A program made the position numbers and the translations under genes. Below, in pieces: positions 1-6,604 of a stretch of 39,098 bases of DNA. The stretch's first letter is position 1. Every line of letters starts with the position of its first letter. The notes under the pieces are model-generated. The model was not told the origin of the DNA and ran no database searches. It saw nothing but the letters and a program-made list of their open reading frames with translations. This stretch comes from a virus, in IMG/VR virus record IMGVR_UViG_3300030406_001738, positions 299 through 39,396 of that record; one strand, written 5' to 3'.

Positions 1-1
1 T

Positions 2-514
2 TCTCCTGTAATCCCGCTATCAACTGGCTTCATTGACATTGTTGGCGCGGCTGCGGGTGGTACTGTAGGTCTTGTGGGTGTTTTCGCAGGTGCTGAATAC
101 GTTTCGTCTACCACTGGTGAGAAAGTTTTTTCTAATTTCTGGCCTGGATCTGGCGCGGATACTAACTTCCCCGTCAAAGGTTTTGTGTATGACAACCCAT
201 TACAATCATATGTGATTTGTTCAGATGGCACACTAACTAGTGAAGCCACTGCGCGAGGACATGTGTTTGCTAATGCTAACTTTGCAACTGCTGCTTCTGG
301 TTCAACAACCACAGGTATTTCATCTGCTAAGTTGGCTGTCGGCACAATCGCTGTCACCGCAAATTTAAATCTGCGTATTATGGGTATTCAAGATGACCCT
401 GAAAACTCAGACTTTACTGCTGCGGGTATTCCATTAATCGTTCGTTTAAACAACTCCTTCAATTCACCAAATGGTGCTATTGCAGGTGGTACTGTTTCAA
501 CGACTGGCGTATAA
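2..514 (+). CDS. Putative head/virion protein, 5' end cut by window
   Basis: The frame is open from base 2, so the start lies upstream of the window; about 170 residues are visible. The visible N-terminal part is small and hydrophobic (IVGAAAGGTVGLVGVFAGAEYV), followed by a Gly/Ser/Thr-rich, probably beta-rich body. There is no enzymatic motif. It lies 12 nt upstream of the major capsid gene on the same strand, so a head protein (scaffold, decoration or minor capsid protein) is the most reasonable guess from context. I do not recognise the family firmly. An internal GTG at 74 could start a shorter form, but the upstream codons read as natural protein sequence, so I treat the gene as partial. 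Confidence 0.7.
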   Translation, partial: SPVIPLSTGFIDIVGAAAGGTVGLVGVFAGAEYVSSTTGEKVFSNFWPGSGADTNFPVKGFVYDNPLQSYVICSDGTLTSEATARGHVFANANFATAASGSTTTGISSAKLAVGTIAVTANLNLRIMGIQDDPENSDFTAAGIPLIVRLNNSFNSPNGAIAGGTVSTTGV

Positions 515-526
515 GGAGACTGACTT

Positions 527-1438
527 ATGGCTATATCTCGCGCACAACTAGCGAAAGAGTTGGAACCAGGTCTCAACGCTTTGTTCGGTATGGAGTACGA
601 TAGGTACGAAAACCAACATGCAGAGATCTATACAACAGAAGCTTCTGATCGAGCATTCGAAGAAGAAGTGATGTTGTCTGGTTTCGGAGCGGCACCTACT
701 AAATCAGAAGGTGGCGCAGTAAATTTTGACGACGCTAACGAAGCATATACTGCTCGTTACAACCACGAAACGATAGCGTTGGCATTCTCAATTACTGAGG
801 AAGCTATCGAAGACAATCTTTATGATCGTCTTGGTTCACGTTATACTCGTGCGTTGGCTCGTTCAATGGCACACACAAAGCAAGTTAAGGCTGCTTCAGT
901 TCTTAACAATGCATTTACCGCAGGCGCTTTTGCAGGTGGTGATGGCGTTGCTTTATGTGCGACTGACCACCCACTTACTTCAGGTGGTACGTTTGCCAAC
1001 GAACCTGCAACTGCTGCTGATTTGAACGAAACATCTCTTGAAGATGCTTTGATTAACATCGCAGGATTTGTCGATGAGCGCGGACTTAAAGTTGCACTAC
1101 GTGGATTAAAATTAATTATTCCGCGTCAACTACAGTTCATTGCAGAACGTCTAATGGTATCTAACCTTCGTGTTGGTACAGCGGATAATGATGTAAATGC
1201 TCTAAGATCAATGGGTATGTTGCCAAACGGTTACGCCGTTAATGACTACCTAACTGATCCTGATGCGTTCTTTATCCTTACAGACGCTCCTCGTGGATTT
1301 ATCCATTTCGAAAGAACTCCGATGTCAACTGGCATGGAGGCAGACTTCGATACAGGTAACATGCGTTACAAGGCTCGTGAGCGTTATAGCTTTGGCTTTA
1401 GTGATGCACGTTGTGTATTTGGTTCCCCTGGAGCCTAA
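527..1438 (+). CDS. Major capsid protein, Mu gpT-like
   Basis: The 303-aa protein looks like the Mu-like major head subunit (gpT) group with the HK97 capsid fold. Supporting stretches are an N-terminal region of MAISRAQLAKELEPGLNALF type, the acidic helix around residues 78-90 (ITEEAIEDNLYDRLG), the ATDHPLTSGG loop near residues 144-154, and the C-terminal RYSFGFSDARCVFGSPGA end. It forms the icosahedral shell. The start is set by AAGGAG eight bases before the ATG. The length fits gpT-like capsid proteins (roughly 300 aa). No separate protease or scaffold domain is seen inside it. An intrinsic terminator follows directly, which allows strong separate expression of the capsid gene. Confidence 0.85.
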   Translation: MAISRAQLAKELEPGLNALFGMEYDRYENQHAEIYTTEASDRAFEEEVMLSGFGAAPTKSEGGAVNFDDANEAYTARYNHETIALAFSITEEAIEDNLYDRLGSRYTRALARSMAHTKQVKAASVLNNAFTAGAFAGGDGVALCATDHPLTSGGTFANEPATAADLNETSLEDALINIAGFVDERGLKVALRGLKLIIPRQLQFIAERLMVSNLRVGTADNDVNALRSMGMLPNGYAVNDYLTDPDAFFILTDAPRGFIHFERTPMSTGMEADFDTGNMRYKARERYSFGFSDARCVFGSPGA

Positions 1439-1473
1439 TATGTGATATAGGAGGATCTCCTCCGAGTATGATT

Positions 1474-1503
1474 GGGGCGACTTCGGTTGCCCCTTTCTTT
1501 TTG
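1474..1503 (+). terminator. Rho-independent terminator with UUCG loop
   Basis: GGGGCGAC (1474-1481), loop TTCG (1482-1485), GTTGCCCC (1486-1493), then TTTCTTTTTG. The eight-pair stem has one G-U pair and an extra-stable UUCG tetraloop. It lies 36 nt after the capsid stop codon. A smaller inverted repeat (GGAGG, loop ATCT, CCTCC, 1450-1463) lies just upstream. Confidence 0.85.
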
Positions 1504-1536
1504 TTTAAAAGTAAGTTATTCTGTCACCATCCCTGA

Positions 1537-1555
1537 CAGTCGCATGGGGCGACTG
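1537..1555 (+). promoter_or_regulatory. Stem-loop in the leader of the next virion gene
   Basis: CAGTCGC (1537-1543), loop ATGGG, GCGACTG (1549-1555) is a perfect seven-pair stem. It ends 24 nt before the next start codon and has no T tract, so it is not a terminator. It could protect the 5' end of the mRNA or be a processing site. No clear -10/-35 pair was found in 1504-1579. Confidence 0.4.
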
Positions 1556-1579
1556 ACTAACCCAAGACAGGAGATCGAC

Positions 1580-2041
1580 ATGGGTACAACAACTTTTTCT
1601 GGTCCTATTAAAGCAGGAACCATCAAAGAAACTACGGGTACAACCCTTGGTTCAAATATCAAAAACACTGGTCAAGTAGTAATGTCTCAGACATTTGCAG
1701 CAGATCTATCTGGTGGTGCATTAGCTGCACAAGTTACAGATGTTGTTATTCCTGCAAACTCTCAGATTATCGATTGTGTGCTTGACGTTATAACAGCAGC
1801 AAGTGGAGCTACAAATATAAGCGTTGGAGACACCGTTGGTGGTGCAGCAACTCTTGTAAATACATTTGGAATTGGAACTACCGCAGGACGCAAATATCCA
1901 ACTACCGAATCTGGTGGTGCATTAGCGTGGGAAGACACAGGAACAGCAGACATTCGTTTGACTGTTACTAACTCTGCCGCAACCTCTGCCGGTGAGATTC
2001 GTATTACTATTTTGTATGCTCAAAATAATAACCTTGGCTAA
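1580..2041 (+). CDS. Small virion protein, beta-rich
   Basis: 153 aa beginning MGTTTFSGPIKAGTIKETTG. A longer frame from 1472 would start inside the terminator; the ATG at 1580 has CAGGAG seven bases upstream and the protein reads naturally from there. The composition is Ala/Gly/Thr/Val-rich with alternating hydrophobic residues and no charged clusters, typical of a beta-sandwich capsid-surface or fibre-base protein. Similar short proteins starting TTFSGPIKAGTIKETTG are familiar to me from marine phages, where they sit after the capsid gene with unknown function. Placed between capsid and connector genes, it is most likely a head decoration or other virion protein. Confidence 0.7.
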   Translation: MGTTTFSGPIKAGTIKETTGTTLGSNIKNTGQVVMSQTFAADLSGGALAAQVTDVVIPANSQIIDCVLDVITAASGATNISVGDTVGGAATLVNTFGIGTTAGRKYPTTESGGALAWEDTGTADIRLTVTNSAATSAGEIRITILYAQNNNLG

Positions 2042-2053
2042 TAGGAGGGCACT

Positions 2054-2326
2054 ATGGCTGCTTCTATTTCTGCAAAGACAGCTACGGCGACTGGTACATT
2101 ACAGGGTGGTCGAACTAGACTAAAAGCATTCTACGTAAAGACTGCGGGTAGCGGTTCTCCTGCTGTTGTGTTCAAAAACGGTAGTGGTGGAGCAACGTTA
2201 TTGTCTATGGTGTTTCACACGAGTGATGATAACCAGATTACTATTCCAGATCATGGTATGATTTTTGATGATGAGTGTCATGTGACACTCACTAATATTG
2301 ATTCAATCACTGGATTCTTTGGGTAA
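2054..2326 (+). CDS. Small virion protein of unknown function
   Basis: 90 aa, preceded by AGGAGGG with good spacing. The sequence is rich in Ser, Thr, Gly and Ala and looks like one small beta domain (LKAFYVKTAGSGSPAVVFKNGSGG, then MVFHTSDDNQITIPDHGMIF). It has no membrane segment and no catalytic motif. Position and composition match the preceding 153-aa protein, and the two are probably co-translated and both in the particle. I know similar sequences in marine phage head regions but no assigned function. Confidence 0.6.
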   Translation: MAASISAKTATATGTLQGGRTRLKAFYVKTAGSGSPAVVFKNGSGGATLLSMVFHTSDDNQITIPDHGMIFDDECHVTLTNIDSITGFFG

Positions 2327-2330
2327 TACA

Positions 2331-2618
2331 ATGGCAGAGCGTAAACGCGATAAGATGCCAAAGAGAAACAAGAAAAATTTCCGCCCCACAAAAAAAGGGG
2401 CGGGAATGACTGAGGCGGGTGTGAAAGCATACCGTCGTAAAAACCCCGGCTCTAAACTAAAAACTGCGGTGACTAAGAAAAAGGGTCTGACTAAGTCAGA
2501 AAAAGCACGTCGTAAATCTTTTTGTGCTCGATCTGCGGGTCAAATGAAAAAGTTTCCAAAGGCAGCTAAAGATCCAAATTCTCGTTTAAGACAAGCAAGA
2601 AAAAGGTGGAGATGTTGA
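2331..2618 (+). CDS. Small very basic protein, DUF6321-like
   Basis: 95 aa, extremely Lys/Arg-rich. It carries the run GMTEAGVKAYRRKNPGSKLKTAV and the Cys-containing motif KSFCARSAGQMKKF (near residues 61-74), followed by DPNSRLRQARKRW. This pattern matches a family I remember as DUF6321 in cyanophages; the number is from memory. Function is unknown. The charge suggests binding of DNA or RNA, perhaps inside the head. It starts 4 nt after the previous stop and begins a run of small basic genes between the capsid and connector genes. The start at 2331 is preferred over an upstream one at 2298 that would overlap the previous gene. Confidence 0.7.
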   Translation: MAERKRDKMPKRNKKNFRPTKKGAGMTEAGVKAYRRKNPGSKLKTAVTKKKGLTKSEKARRKSFCARSAGQMKKFPKAAKDPNSRLRQARKRWRC

Positions 2619-2842
2619 ATAGACAAGTGACGGTAACTCTTGTAACAGCTTTTATCCTTGGTGTTGGGGGTGTTGGTTATAGTTGGGCTGATTGGGTCAC
2701 AAAGACTCTAATCGCTGTAGATAAACGAACAGAGGTTATGGCCTCACAAATTGATTTTATGAAAACGCAAATGGAGATACGTTATGGCAATGTCCAGGGC
2801 ACAGATGCGACAGCAAATTTCAAAGCCGCCTCAAAAGAGTAA
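2612..2842 (+). CDS. Small single-span membrane protein
   Basis: 76 aa. Residues 5-27 (QVTVTLVTAFILGVGGVGYSWAD) form one membrane span. The rest (KTLIAVDKRTEVMASQIDFMKTQMEIRYG) is an amphipathic helix that could form a short coiled coil. The ATG at 2612 has AAGGTGG just upstream and overlaps the previous gene by 7 nt; a GTG at 2606 is the alternative. This shape fits a small holin or spanin-like protein or a membrane-associated virion protein. No endolysin is seen nearby, so a lysis role is only a possibility. Confidence 0.55.
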   Translation: MLNRQVTVTLVTAFILGVGGVGYSWADWVTKTLIAVDKRTEVMASQIDFMKTQMEIRYGNVQGTDATANFKAASKE

Positions 2843-3053
2843 AGGCACTCCGAAAGGTTTAACTTACTATAAAAAAGGCGGAAAAGTTTCTGCTAAATCT
2901 AAAGGTAGTAAGATATGTCCAGAGGGTAAAGCTTGGGCGAAAAGAACCTTTGATACATATCCTTCAGCCTATGCAAATCTTGCTGCATCTAAATATTGTA
3001 AAGATCCGAACTATGCTAAAAAAGCGAAGGGCGGTAAACGTAAAGGTAGGTAA
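2784..3053 (+). CDS. Small basic protein with CPEGKAWAKRTF motif
   Basis: 89 aa, Lys-rich. It contains GLTYYKKGGKVSAKSKGSK and the motif ICPEGKAWAKRTFDTYPSAYANLAASKYCKDP, with two Cys about 28 residues apart that might bind metal or form a disulfide. The start has GGAG seven bases upstream and lies 59 nt inside the preceding membrane-protein gene in another frame, an unusually long overlap. The motif recurs, in my memory, in small proteins of marine phages with no known role. It belongs to the basic-protein run at 2331-3969. Confidence 0.6.
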   Translation: MAMSRAQMRQQISKPPQKSKGTPKGLTYYKKGGKVSAKSKGSKICPEGKAWAKRTFDTYPSAYANLAASKYCKDPNYAKKAKGGKRKGR

Positions 3054-3340
3054 TGGCTGACCCTAAAAAAGGAACTGGTAAAAAGCCTAAAAAAAGTGGT
3101 CGTAGGCTTTACACGGATGAGAATCCTAAAGACACTGTCTCTATAAAATACGCAACAGAAAAAGATGCTAGAGACACAGTTGCAAAAGTAAAAAAAATAA
3201 AGAAGCCTTTTGCCAGAAAGATACAAATATTGACAGTTTTAGAACAAAGAGCAAAGGTAGCAGGAAAACCAAAACAAGCTCAAATTGCTAAAAAAGGTAA
3301 AGAAGCGATTAGAAAACAGCGCGGTAACTCCAATGGGTGA
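3053..3340 (+). CDS. Small basic virion-region protein
   Basis: 95 aa, highly basic. After a Lys-rich N-terminus, residues 16-70 hold the recognisable core DENPKDTVSIKYATEKDARDTVAKV, KPFARKIQILTVLEQRAKVAG, predicted helical and followed by a basic tail. Its start codon shares one base with the previous stop (TAATG). I know this core from small proteins of cyanophages and related marine phages, always near structural genes and without assigned function. Interaction with packaged DNA or with the head interior is a guess from charge and location. Confidence 0.65.
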   Translation: MADPKKGTGKKPKKSGRRLYTDENPKDTVSIKYATEKDARDTVAKVKKIKKPFARKIQILTVLEQRAKVAGKPKQAQIAKKGKEAIRKQRGNSNG

Positions 3341-3716
3341 ATTAAAAAAATGGTTAAAACAAGATTGGGTTAGAATTGGCTCAGATGGTAGCATAAAAGG
3401 CAAGTGTGGTACGTCTAAGAATAAAAAGAATCCTGACAGATGTTTACCAAGAGCAAAAGCAGAAAGCCTTTCCAAAGCAGAGCGAAAGAAAACTGCTCAA
3501 AAGAAAAAACGAGAAGGTAAAAAAGGTAGAACTGTTGTTAAAAACACGAAAGCAGCAGAGGTCAAAAACCTTAAAAATGGAGGTGAAATAAAGACAACTA
3601 AGCCAAAAAGACCTTTTAGAGGTAAGTCACAAAAAGGTACAGCAGTGGCTAGAGGTTGTGGGGCAATCATGCCTAATCGTCGTAAGAGAACCAAAGGTGC
3701 AGTTAGACAGTTTTGA
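3333..3716 (+). CDS. Basic Cys-containing small protein
   Basis: 127 aa starting MGELKKWLKQDWVRIGSDG. It has the pattern GKCGTSKNKKNPDRCLPRAKAESLSKAERKKTAQKKKRE, with Cys about 14 residues apart, and a C-terminal ARGCGAIMPNRRKRTKGAVRQF. A middle NLKNGGEIK run resembles the KNGG repeats of the next gene. The chosen start overlaps the previous stop by 8 nt (ATGGGTGA); an upstream start at 3285 would lie inside the previous gene and reads less naturally. The family is known to me from marine phages (WLxQDWVRI plus CGTSK), function unknown. The very high Lys content again suggests nucleic-acid contact. Confidence 0.65.
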   Translation: MGELKKWLKQDWVRIGSDGSIKGKCGTSKNKKNPDRCLPRAKAESLSKAERKKTAQKKKREGKKGRTVVKNTKAAEVKNLKNGGEIKTTKPKRPFRGKSQKGTAVARGCGAIMPNRRKRTKGAVRQF

Positions 3717-3729
3717 AAGGAGAACTCAC

Positions 3730-3969
3730 ATGGCTATGAAGAAGAAAAAGGGCTACCGTAATGGCGGCAAAATAAAACCCAAAGGGATGAAAAACGGTGG
3801 CAAGGTCAAGCCCAAGGGAATGAAGAACGGTGGCAAGGTTAAGCCCAAAGGGATGAAGAATGGTGGCAAGGTTAAGCCTAAGGGTATGAAGAATGGTGGC
3901 AAGGTTAAGCCTAAGGGTATGGTTAAAGGTGGTAGAGTTGGTGGCTCTGGATTTAAAGGAATCTTCTAA
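3730..3969 (+). CDS. KNGGKV-repeat basic protein
   Basis: 79 aa made almost wholly of an 11-residue unit, MKNGGKVKPKG: four full copies, one variant before them (YRNGGKIKPKG) and one after (MVKGGRVGGSG). The ATG at 3730 has AAGGAGAA upstream. A longer frame from 3658 would run through the previous gene. The repeat has no acidic residue, so the protein is strongly cationic and probably unfolded by itself. It could bind DNA, RNA or an acidic partner in the particle. Each copy starts with Met, and the tract could vary in copy number between relatives. Confidence 0.65.
   Translation: MAMKKKKGYRNGGKIKPKGMKNGGKVKPKGMKNGGKVKPKGMKNGGKVKPKGMKNGGKVKPKGMVKGGRVGGSGFKGIF
3787..3918 (+). repeat. 33-bp tandem repeat, four units
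   Basis: Units start at 3787, 3820, 3853 and 3886, each encoding MKNGGKVKPKG. They differ only at a few third positions (for example AAAAAC/AAGAAC/AAGAAT and CCCAAG/CCTAAG). The last two units are the most alike, which suggests recent duplication by slippage or unequal recombination. Confidence 0.85.
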
Positions 3970-3974
3970 CTAGA

Positions 3975-4661
3975 ATGCCATATCTACAAAGTAATATTCC
4001 TTATTTTAAGGCTTGGGTTCGTCGTGAATACACACATAATCATGAACAATATCACGGTGAGTTTCTTCATGCTATGGTTGTTGCTGTAACAACTATTCCT
4101 AATAGATCCCTTAGTTTTCAAGTAATCTTTACTGGTTGCGAGGCGGAGGGTGAAGAAGAGGATACCGTTCACGGTGGTGCAATGTGGGCAAGAATGCCTA
4201 TCACGGCATTGGTTGCAGACATCCCGCTCGAAGAGTGGCCTGAACCTATGGCAACACATGATGCACAGCCTTGGGATTGTGCTTCTCATTACCATTCCGT
4301 TTACGTCTTAGAAAGAGCTACACCGTGTCCATGGTTAGCCAAAATAAACGGCGAGATGTTTCCTGCCAAGTATCTGTTTACTGTAGACTATACCAACAGT
4401 GAGATTGCAGATGATCCGGCACAACATAAACAAAGCCATGTGATGCAATTGTTGAACGCAGGAGAATGGACAGGAAACATAGTGGCGTTACCAAACAATC
4501 GAGTGAGGGTGACACATCCTGCTTGGTTTGCGGTAGGTGAGGGTGCACCAGACTTTAGACCTTCACAACATATACACTATTCAAAAAGTGATTTAGACTA
4601 TACACTAGATGTGAATAGAGTTTTTGATAATCTTTATAATCAGGAGGATAACGATGGCTAA
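3975..4661 (+). CDS. Conserved phage protein of unknown function, His-rich N-terminus
   Basis: 228 aa. The N-terminus MPYLQSNIPYFKAWVRREYTHNHEQYHGEFLHAMVVAV is a stretch I know from marine phages without function. Four His in about 12 residues (THNHEQYHGEFLH) could bind a metal. Later features are TGCEAEGEEEDTVHGGAMWARMPI, CASHYHSVYVLER and a C-terminal half ending RPSQHIHYSKSDLDYTLDVNRVFDNLYNQ. It is acidic, in contrast to the basic proteins before it. It lies between head and connector genes and overlaps the next start by 8 nt. A virion or assembly role is possible; an enzyme cannot be excluded. Confidence 0.6.
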   Translation: MPYLQSNIPYFKAWVRREYTHNHEQYHGEFLHAMVVAVTTIPNRSLSFQVIFTGCEAEGEEEDTVHGGAMWARMPITALVADIPLEEWPEPMATHDAQPWDCASHYHSVYVLERATPCPWLAKINGEMFPAKYLFTVDYTNSEIADDPAQHKQSHVMQLLNAGEWTGNIVALPNNRVRVTHPAWFAVGEGAPDFRPSQHIHYSKSDLDYTLDVNRVFDNLYNQEDNDG

Positions 4662-4818
4662 AAAATCTTTTCCAGACTTAACGGGAGACGGTAAGGTCAC
4701 CCAAAAAGATATTTTAAAAGGTCGTGGAGTAGAGTTGAAAAAAGGCGGCAAAGTCACAGGATTTAAAAACGGTGGCGCAGTCGTAGTTAAGACAAACCAG
4801 AAACCACATATGAGTTGA
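4654..4818 (+). CDS. 54-aa protein with dockerin/EF-hand-like loop
   Basis: 54 aa. Residues 6-22 (FPDLTGDGKVTQKDILK) match the calcium-binding loop of dockerin/EF-hand type: D8, T10, D12, K14 (backbone) and D19 at loop positions 1, 3, 5, 7 and 12. The second half is basic and has two KGG/KNGG units like the repeat protein at 3730. The ATG at 4654 follows CAGGAGG and overlaps the previous stop by 8 nt (ATGGCTAA). Short FPDLxxDGKVTQxDIL proteins occur in cyanophages, function unknown. Calcium binding is inferred from the loop only. Confidence 0.65.
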   Translation: MAKKSFPDLTGDGKVTQKDILKGRGVELKKGGKVTGFKNGGAVVVKTNQKPHMS

Positions 4819-4822
4819 TGCC

Positions 4823-5488
4823 ATGACAACATCAGGATCAAGAGACTTTAACCTCGATGTCGGGGAGGTAATTGAAGAAGCATACGAGAGATGCGGACTA
4901 GAGGTTCGCACTGGCTATGATGCTAAGACAGCACGTAGATCTTTGAACCTGATGTTTGCAGATTGGGCTAATAGAGGATTAAATCTCTGGACTGTAAATC
5001 AAGGCACAATCACCTTGACGGCAGGCCAAGCCCAACAAACTTTAACTTCAGATGTCGTTGATGTTTTAGAAGTTGTTCTCCGCAGAGATAACACGGATTT
5101 TACAATACAGAGGATAAGTCGTGGTGAATACTTGACGATACCCAATAAAACGACACAAGGTCGTCCTAGTCAGTATTATTTTGACAGGCAAATAGATCCT
5201 GTAATAAATCTTTGGTCTGTTCCAGAAAACTCTACCGATCAATTAATTTATTATTTTGTCCGTAGAATCCAAGACGCAGATGCTCTTGTCAATACTACCG
5301 ATATGCCATTTCGTTTTTATCCTTGTATGGTGGCGGGGTTAGCGTATTACCTTTCAATGAAACGTGCTCCTGAACGTGCACAGCTTCTAAAAGTAGTGTA
5401 TGAAGAAGAGTTTCAACGAGCCGCAGATGAAGATGAAGGACGCACTCCTTTGAAGTTACAACCTAATATTCAATACTTGAGAGTTTAA
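4823..5488 (+). CDS. Head-tail connector / tail accessory protein, P22 gp4-like
   Basis: 221 aa, largely helical. The N-terminus (LDVGEVIEEAYERCGLEVRTGYDAKTARRSLNLMFADWANRG) is typical of podophage head-completion proteins of the P22 gp4 / tail-tubular-A group, which form a ring under the portal. A beta-rich middle and a C-terminal helical pair (YYLSMKRAPERAQLLKVVYEEEFQRAADEDEGR) follow. It would extend the portal channel and hold the tail. No strong ribosome-binding site precedes the ATG; the context TGATGCCATGA recurs before the second adaptor gene at 6605. The next gene starts on the last base of its stop codon. Confidence 0.7.
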   Translation: MTTSGSRDFNLDVGEVIEEAYERCGLEVRTGYDAKTARRSLNLMFADWANRGLNLWTVNQGTITLTAGQAQQTLTSDVVDVLEVVLRRDNTDFTIQRISRGEYLTIPNKTTQGRPSQYYFDRQIDPVINLWSVPENSTDQLIYYFVRRIQDADALVNTTDMPFRFYPCMVAGLAYYLSMKRAPERAQLLKVVYEEEFQRAADEDEGRTPLKLQPNIQYLRV

Positions 5489-5946
5489 TGGCGTTTGCTT
5501 CTGGAAAAAAAGCTTATGGTATATCAGATCGATCAGGACGGCGTTATCGTTTACGAGAAATGCGTCTTGAATGGACTGGTTCATTAGTTGGTCCAGATGA
5601 GTTTGAACCAAAACACCCACAGTTATTTCCACCCAAGGCTTTTCCAGATCCTCAAGCTTTAAGAAATCCTAGACCAGAGCAGAATTTAGATTCTGAAAGA
5701 GCAATCCAAACTGGATATAATCCTGTTGGATTTAAAGAAATAGAGGGAATTACTCCTCCAAATAATTTGGTGGCAGTAGGTGCCGTTGGCACAGTTGTGG
5801 TAAACGAAATTGATAATCAAGTCTCTCTAACAGGAGTGGCAGGTTCAGCTGCTGTTGGTAGCGTTACAGTCATAGATGATGCGGGAACTTTTGATAGCAC
5901 TAATGAAACATTAGACTCTACTGCACAAACTTTTGATGAAGGATAG
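5488..5946 (+). CDS. Virion protein with degenerate zinc-ribbon N-terminus
   Basis: 152 aa. The start MAFASGKKAYGISDRSGRRYRLREMRLEWTG...GPDEFEPKHPQL belongs to a phage family whose other members, as I remember, carry Cys-x2-Cys pairs at these places (CDRCG and CPEC). Here the four positions are S13, S16, G35 and E38, so zinc binding is lost. The C-terminal half contains NNLVAVGAVGTVVV and SLTGVAGSAAVGSVTV, short units like the ATG-x-VG repeats of the genes at 10367 and 13338. Position between connector genes suggests a tail-associated structural role. Its start overlaps the previous stop (TAATG). Confidence 0.6.
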   Translation: MAFASGKKAYGISDRSGRRYRLREMRLEWTGSLVGPDEFEPKHPQLFPPKAFPDPQALRNPRPEQNLDSERAIQTGYNPVGFKEIEGITPPNNLVAVGAVGTVVVNEIDNQVSLTGVAGSAAVGSVTVIDDAGTFDSTNETLDSTAQTFDEG

Positions 5947-5949
5947 GAC

Positions 5950-6600
5950 ATGGCAAAACAAACAGTAGGTATAGGATCATCTGCAAATGACGGAACAGGT
6001 GATACTCTTCGAGCGGGTGCAGATAAGATCAACGATAACTTTAACGAAGTATATGCTGCCCTTGGAAATGGGACAACACTTACTGATATAATAGATTCAA
6101 ACGGCTTATTTGATGTAAGCTCTGGTGCGAATAAAATTGTTTTTTATTACGCAGCTTTAAGTGATTTACCAAGTGCTTCTACATATCATGGCGCTGTGGC
6201 GCATGTCCATGCAACTGGTGGACTATATTTTGCTCACGGCGGAAACTGGATTCGATTAAATGACGAAGTATCTGGGCCTGTAACAACCTATGTAGCAGGG
6301 ACAAGTGGTTCTTCTGCCTACACTTTTACTGGCCCTGGGGCTACTGCGGGTAACAATCCAAACTTTACTTTTTACAAAGGTCATACATACCTCATAGATA
6401 ACACTGCAAATGTAAGTAGTCATCCCTTGCAGATAAGAACATCTGATGGTGGATCTGCTTTTACGACAGGTGTTACAGAAAACTATAACTCAACAACAGG
6501 GTTGACACAGTTTATCGTTCCTCATGAACCTAGTGATACATCCTTAGTCTATCAATGCACCAATCATTCTGCTATGGTTGGAAATATAACAATAGTGTGA
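5950..6600 (+). CDS. Tail protein with cupredoxin-like C-terminal domain
   Basis: 216 aa. Residues 7-40 (GIGSSANDGTGDTLRAGADKINDNFNEVYAALG) are a phage fibre/baseplate module seen in many tail proteins. Residues 110-216 read as a small beta domain resembling cupredoxins: YTFTGPG...NNPNFTFYKGHTYLIDN, SSHPLQIR, and near the end YQCTNHSAMVGNITIV. His158, Cys203, His206 and Met209 occupy the order of type 1 copper ligands (H...C-x2-H-x2-M). Copper binding is inferred; in a tail protein the fold may be purely structural. It is co-directional with the connector genes and ends in a TGA that overlaps the context of the next start. Confidence 0.65.
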   Translation: MAKQTVGIGSSANDGTGDTLRAGADKINDNFNEVYAALGNGTTLTDIIDSNGLFDVSSGANKIVFYYAALSDLPSASTYHGAVAHVHATGGLYFAHGGNWIRLNDEVSGPVTTYVAGTSGSSAYTFTGPGATAGNNPNFTFYKGHTYLIDNTANVSSHPLQIRTSDGGSAFTTGVTENYNSTTGLTQFIVPHEPSDTSLVYQCTNHSAMVGNITIV

Positions 6601-6604
6601 TGCC

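Noticed and set aside
1468-1536. A 22-codon leader peptide from the ATG at 1468, running through the terminator
   Set aside because: The nearest AGGAGG is 13 bases away, too far, and the peptide has no attenuator-type codon run. Terminator function explains the sequence better.
2612-2842. Calling the single-span membrane protein a holin
   Set aside because: There is no endolysin or second spanin gene nearby, and it lies among virion genes; the shape alone is not enough.
3787-3918. CRISPR-like array of 33-bp repeats
   Set aside because: The units are contiguous with no spacers and are translated as one in-frame protein repeat.
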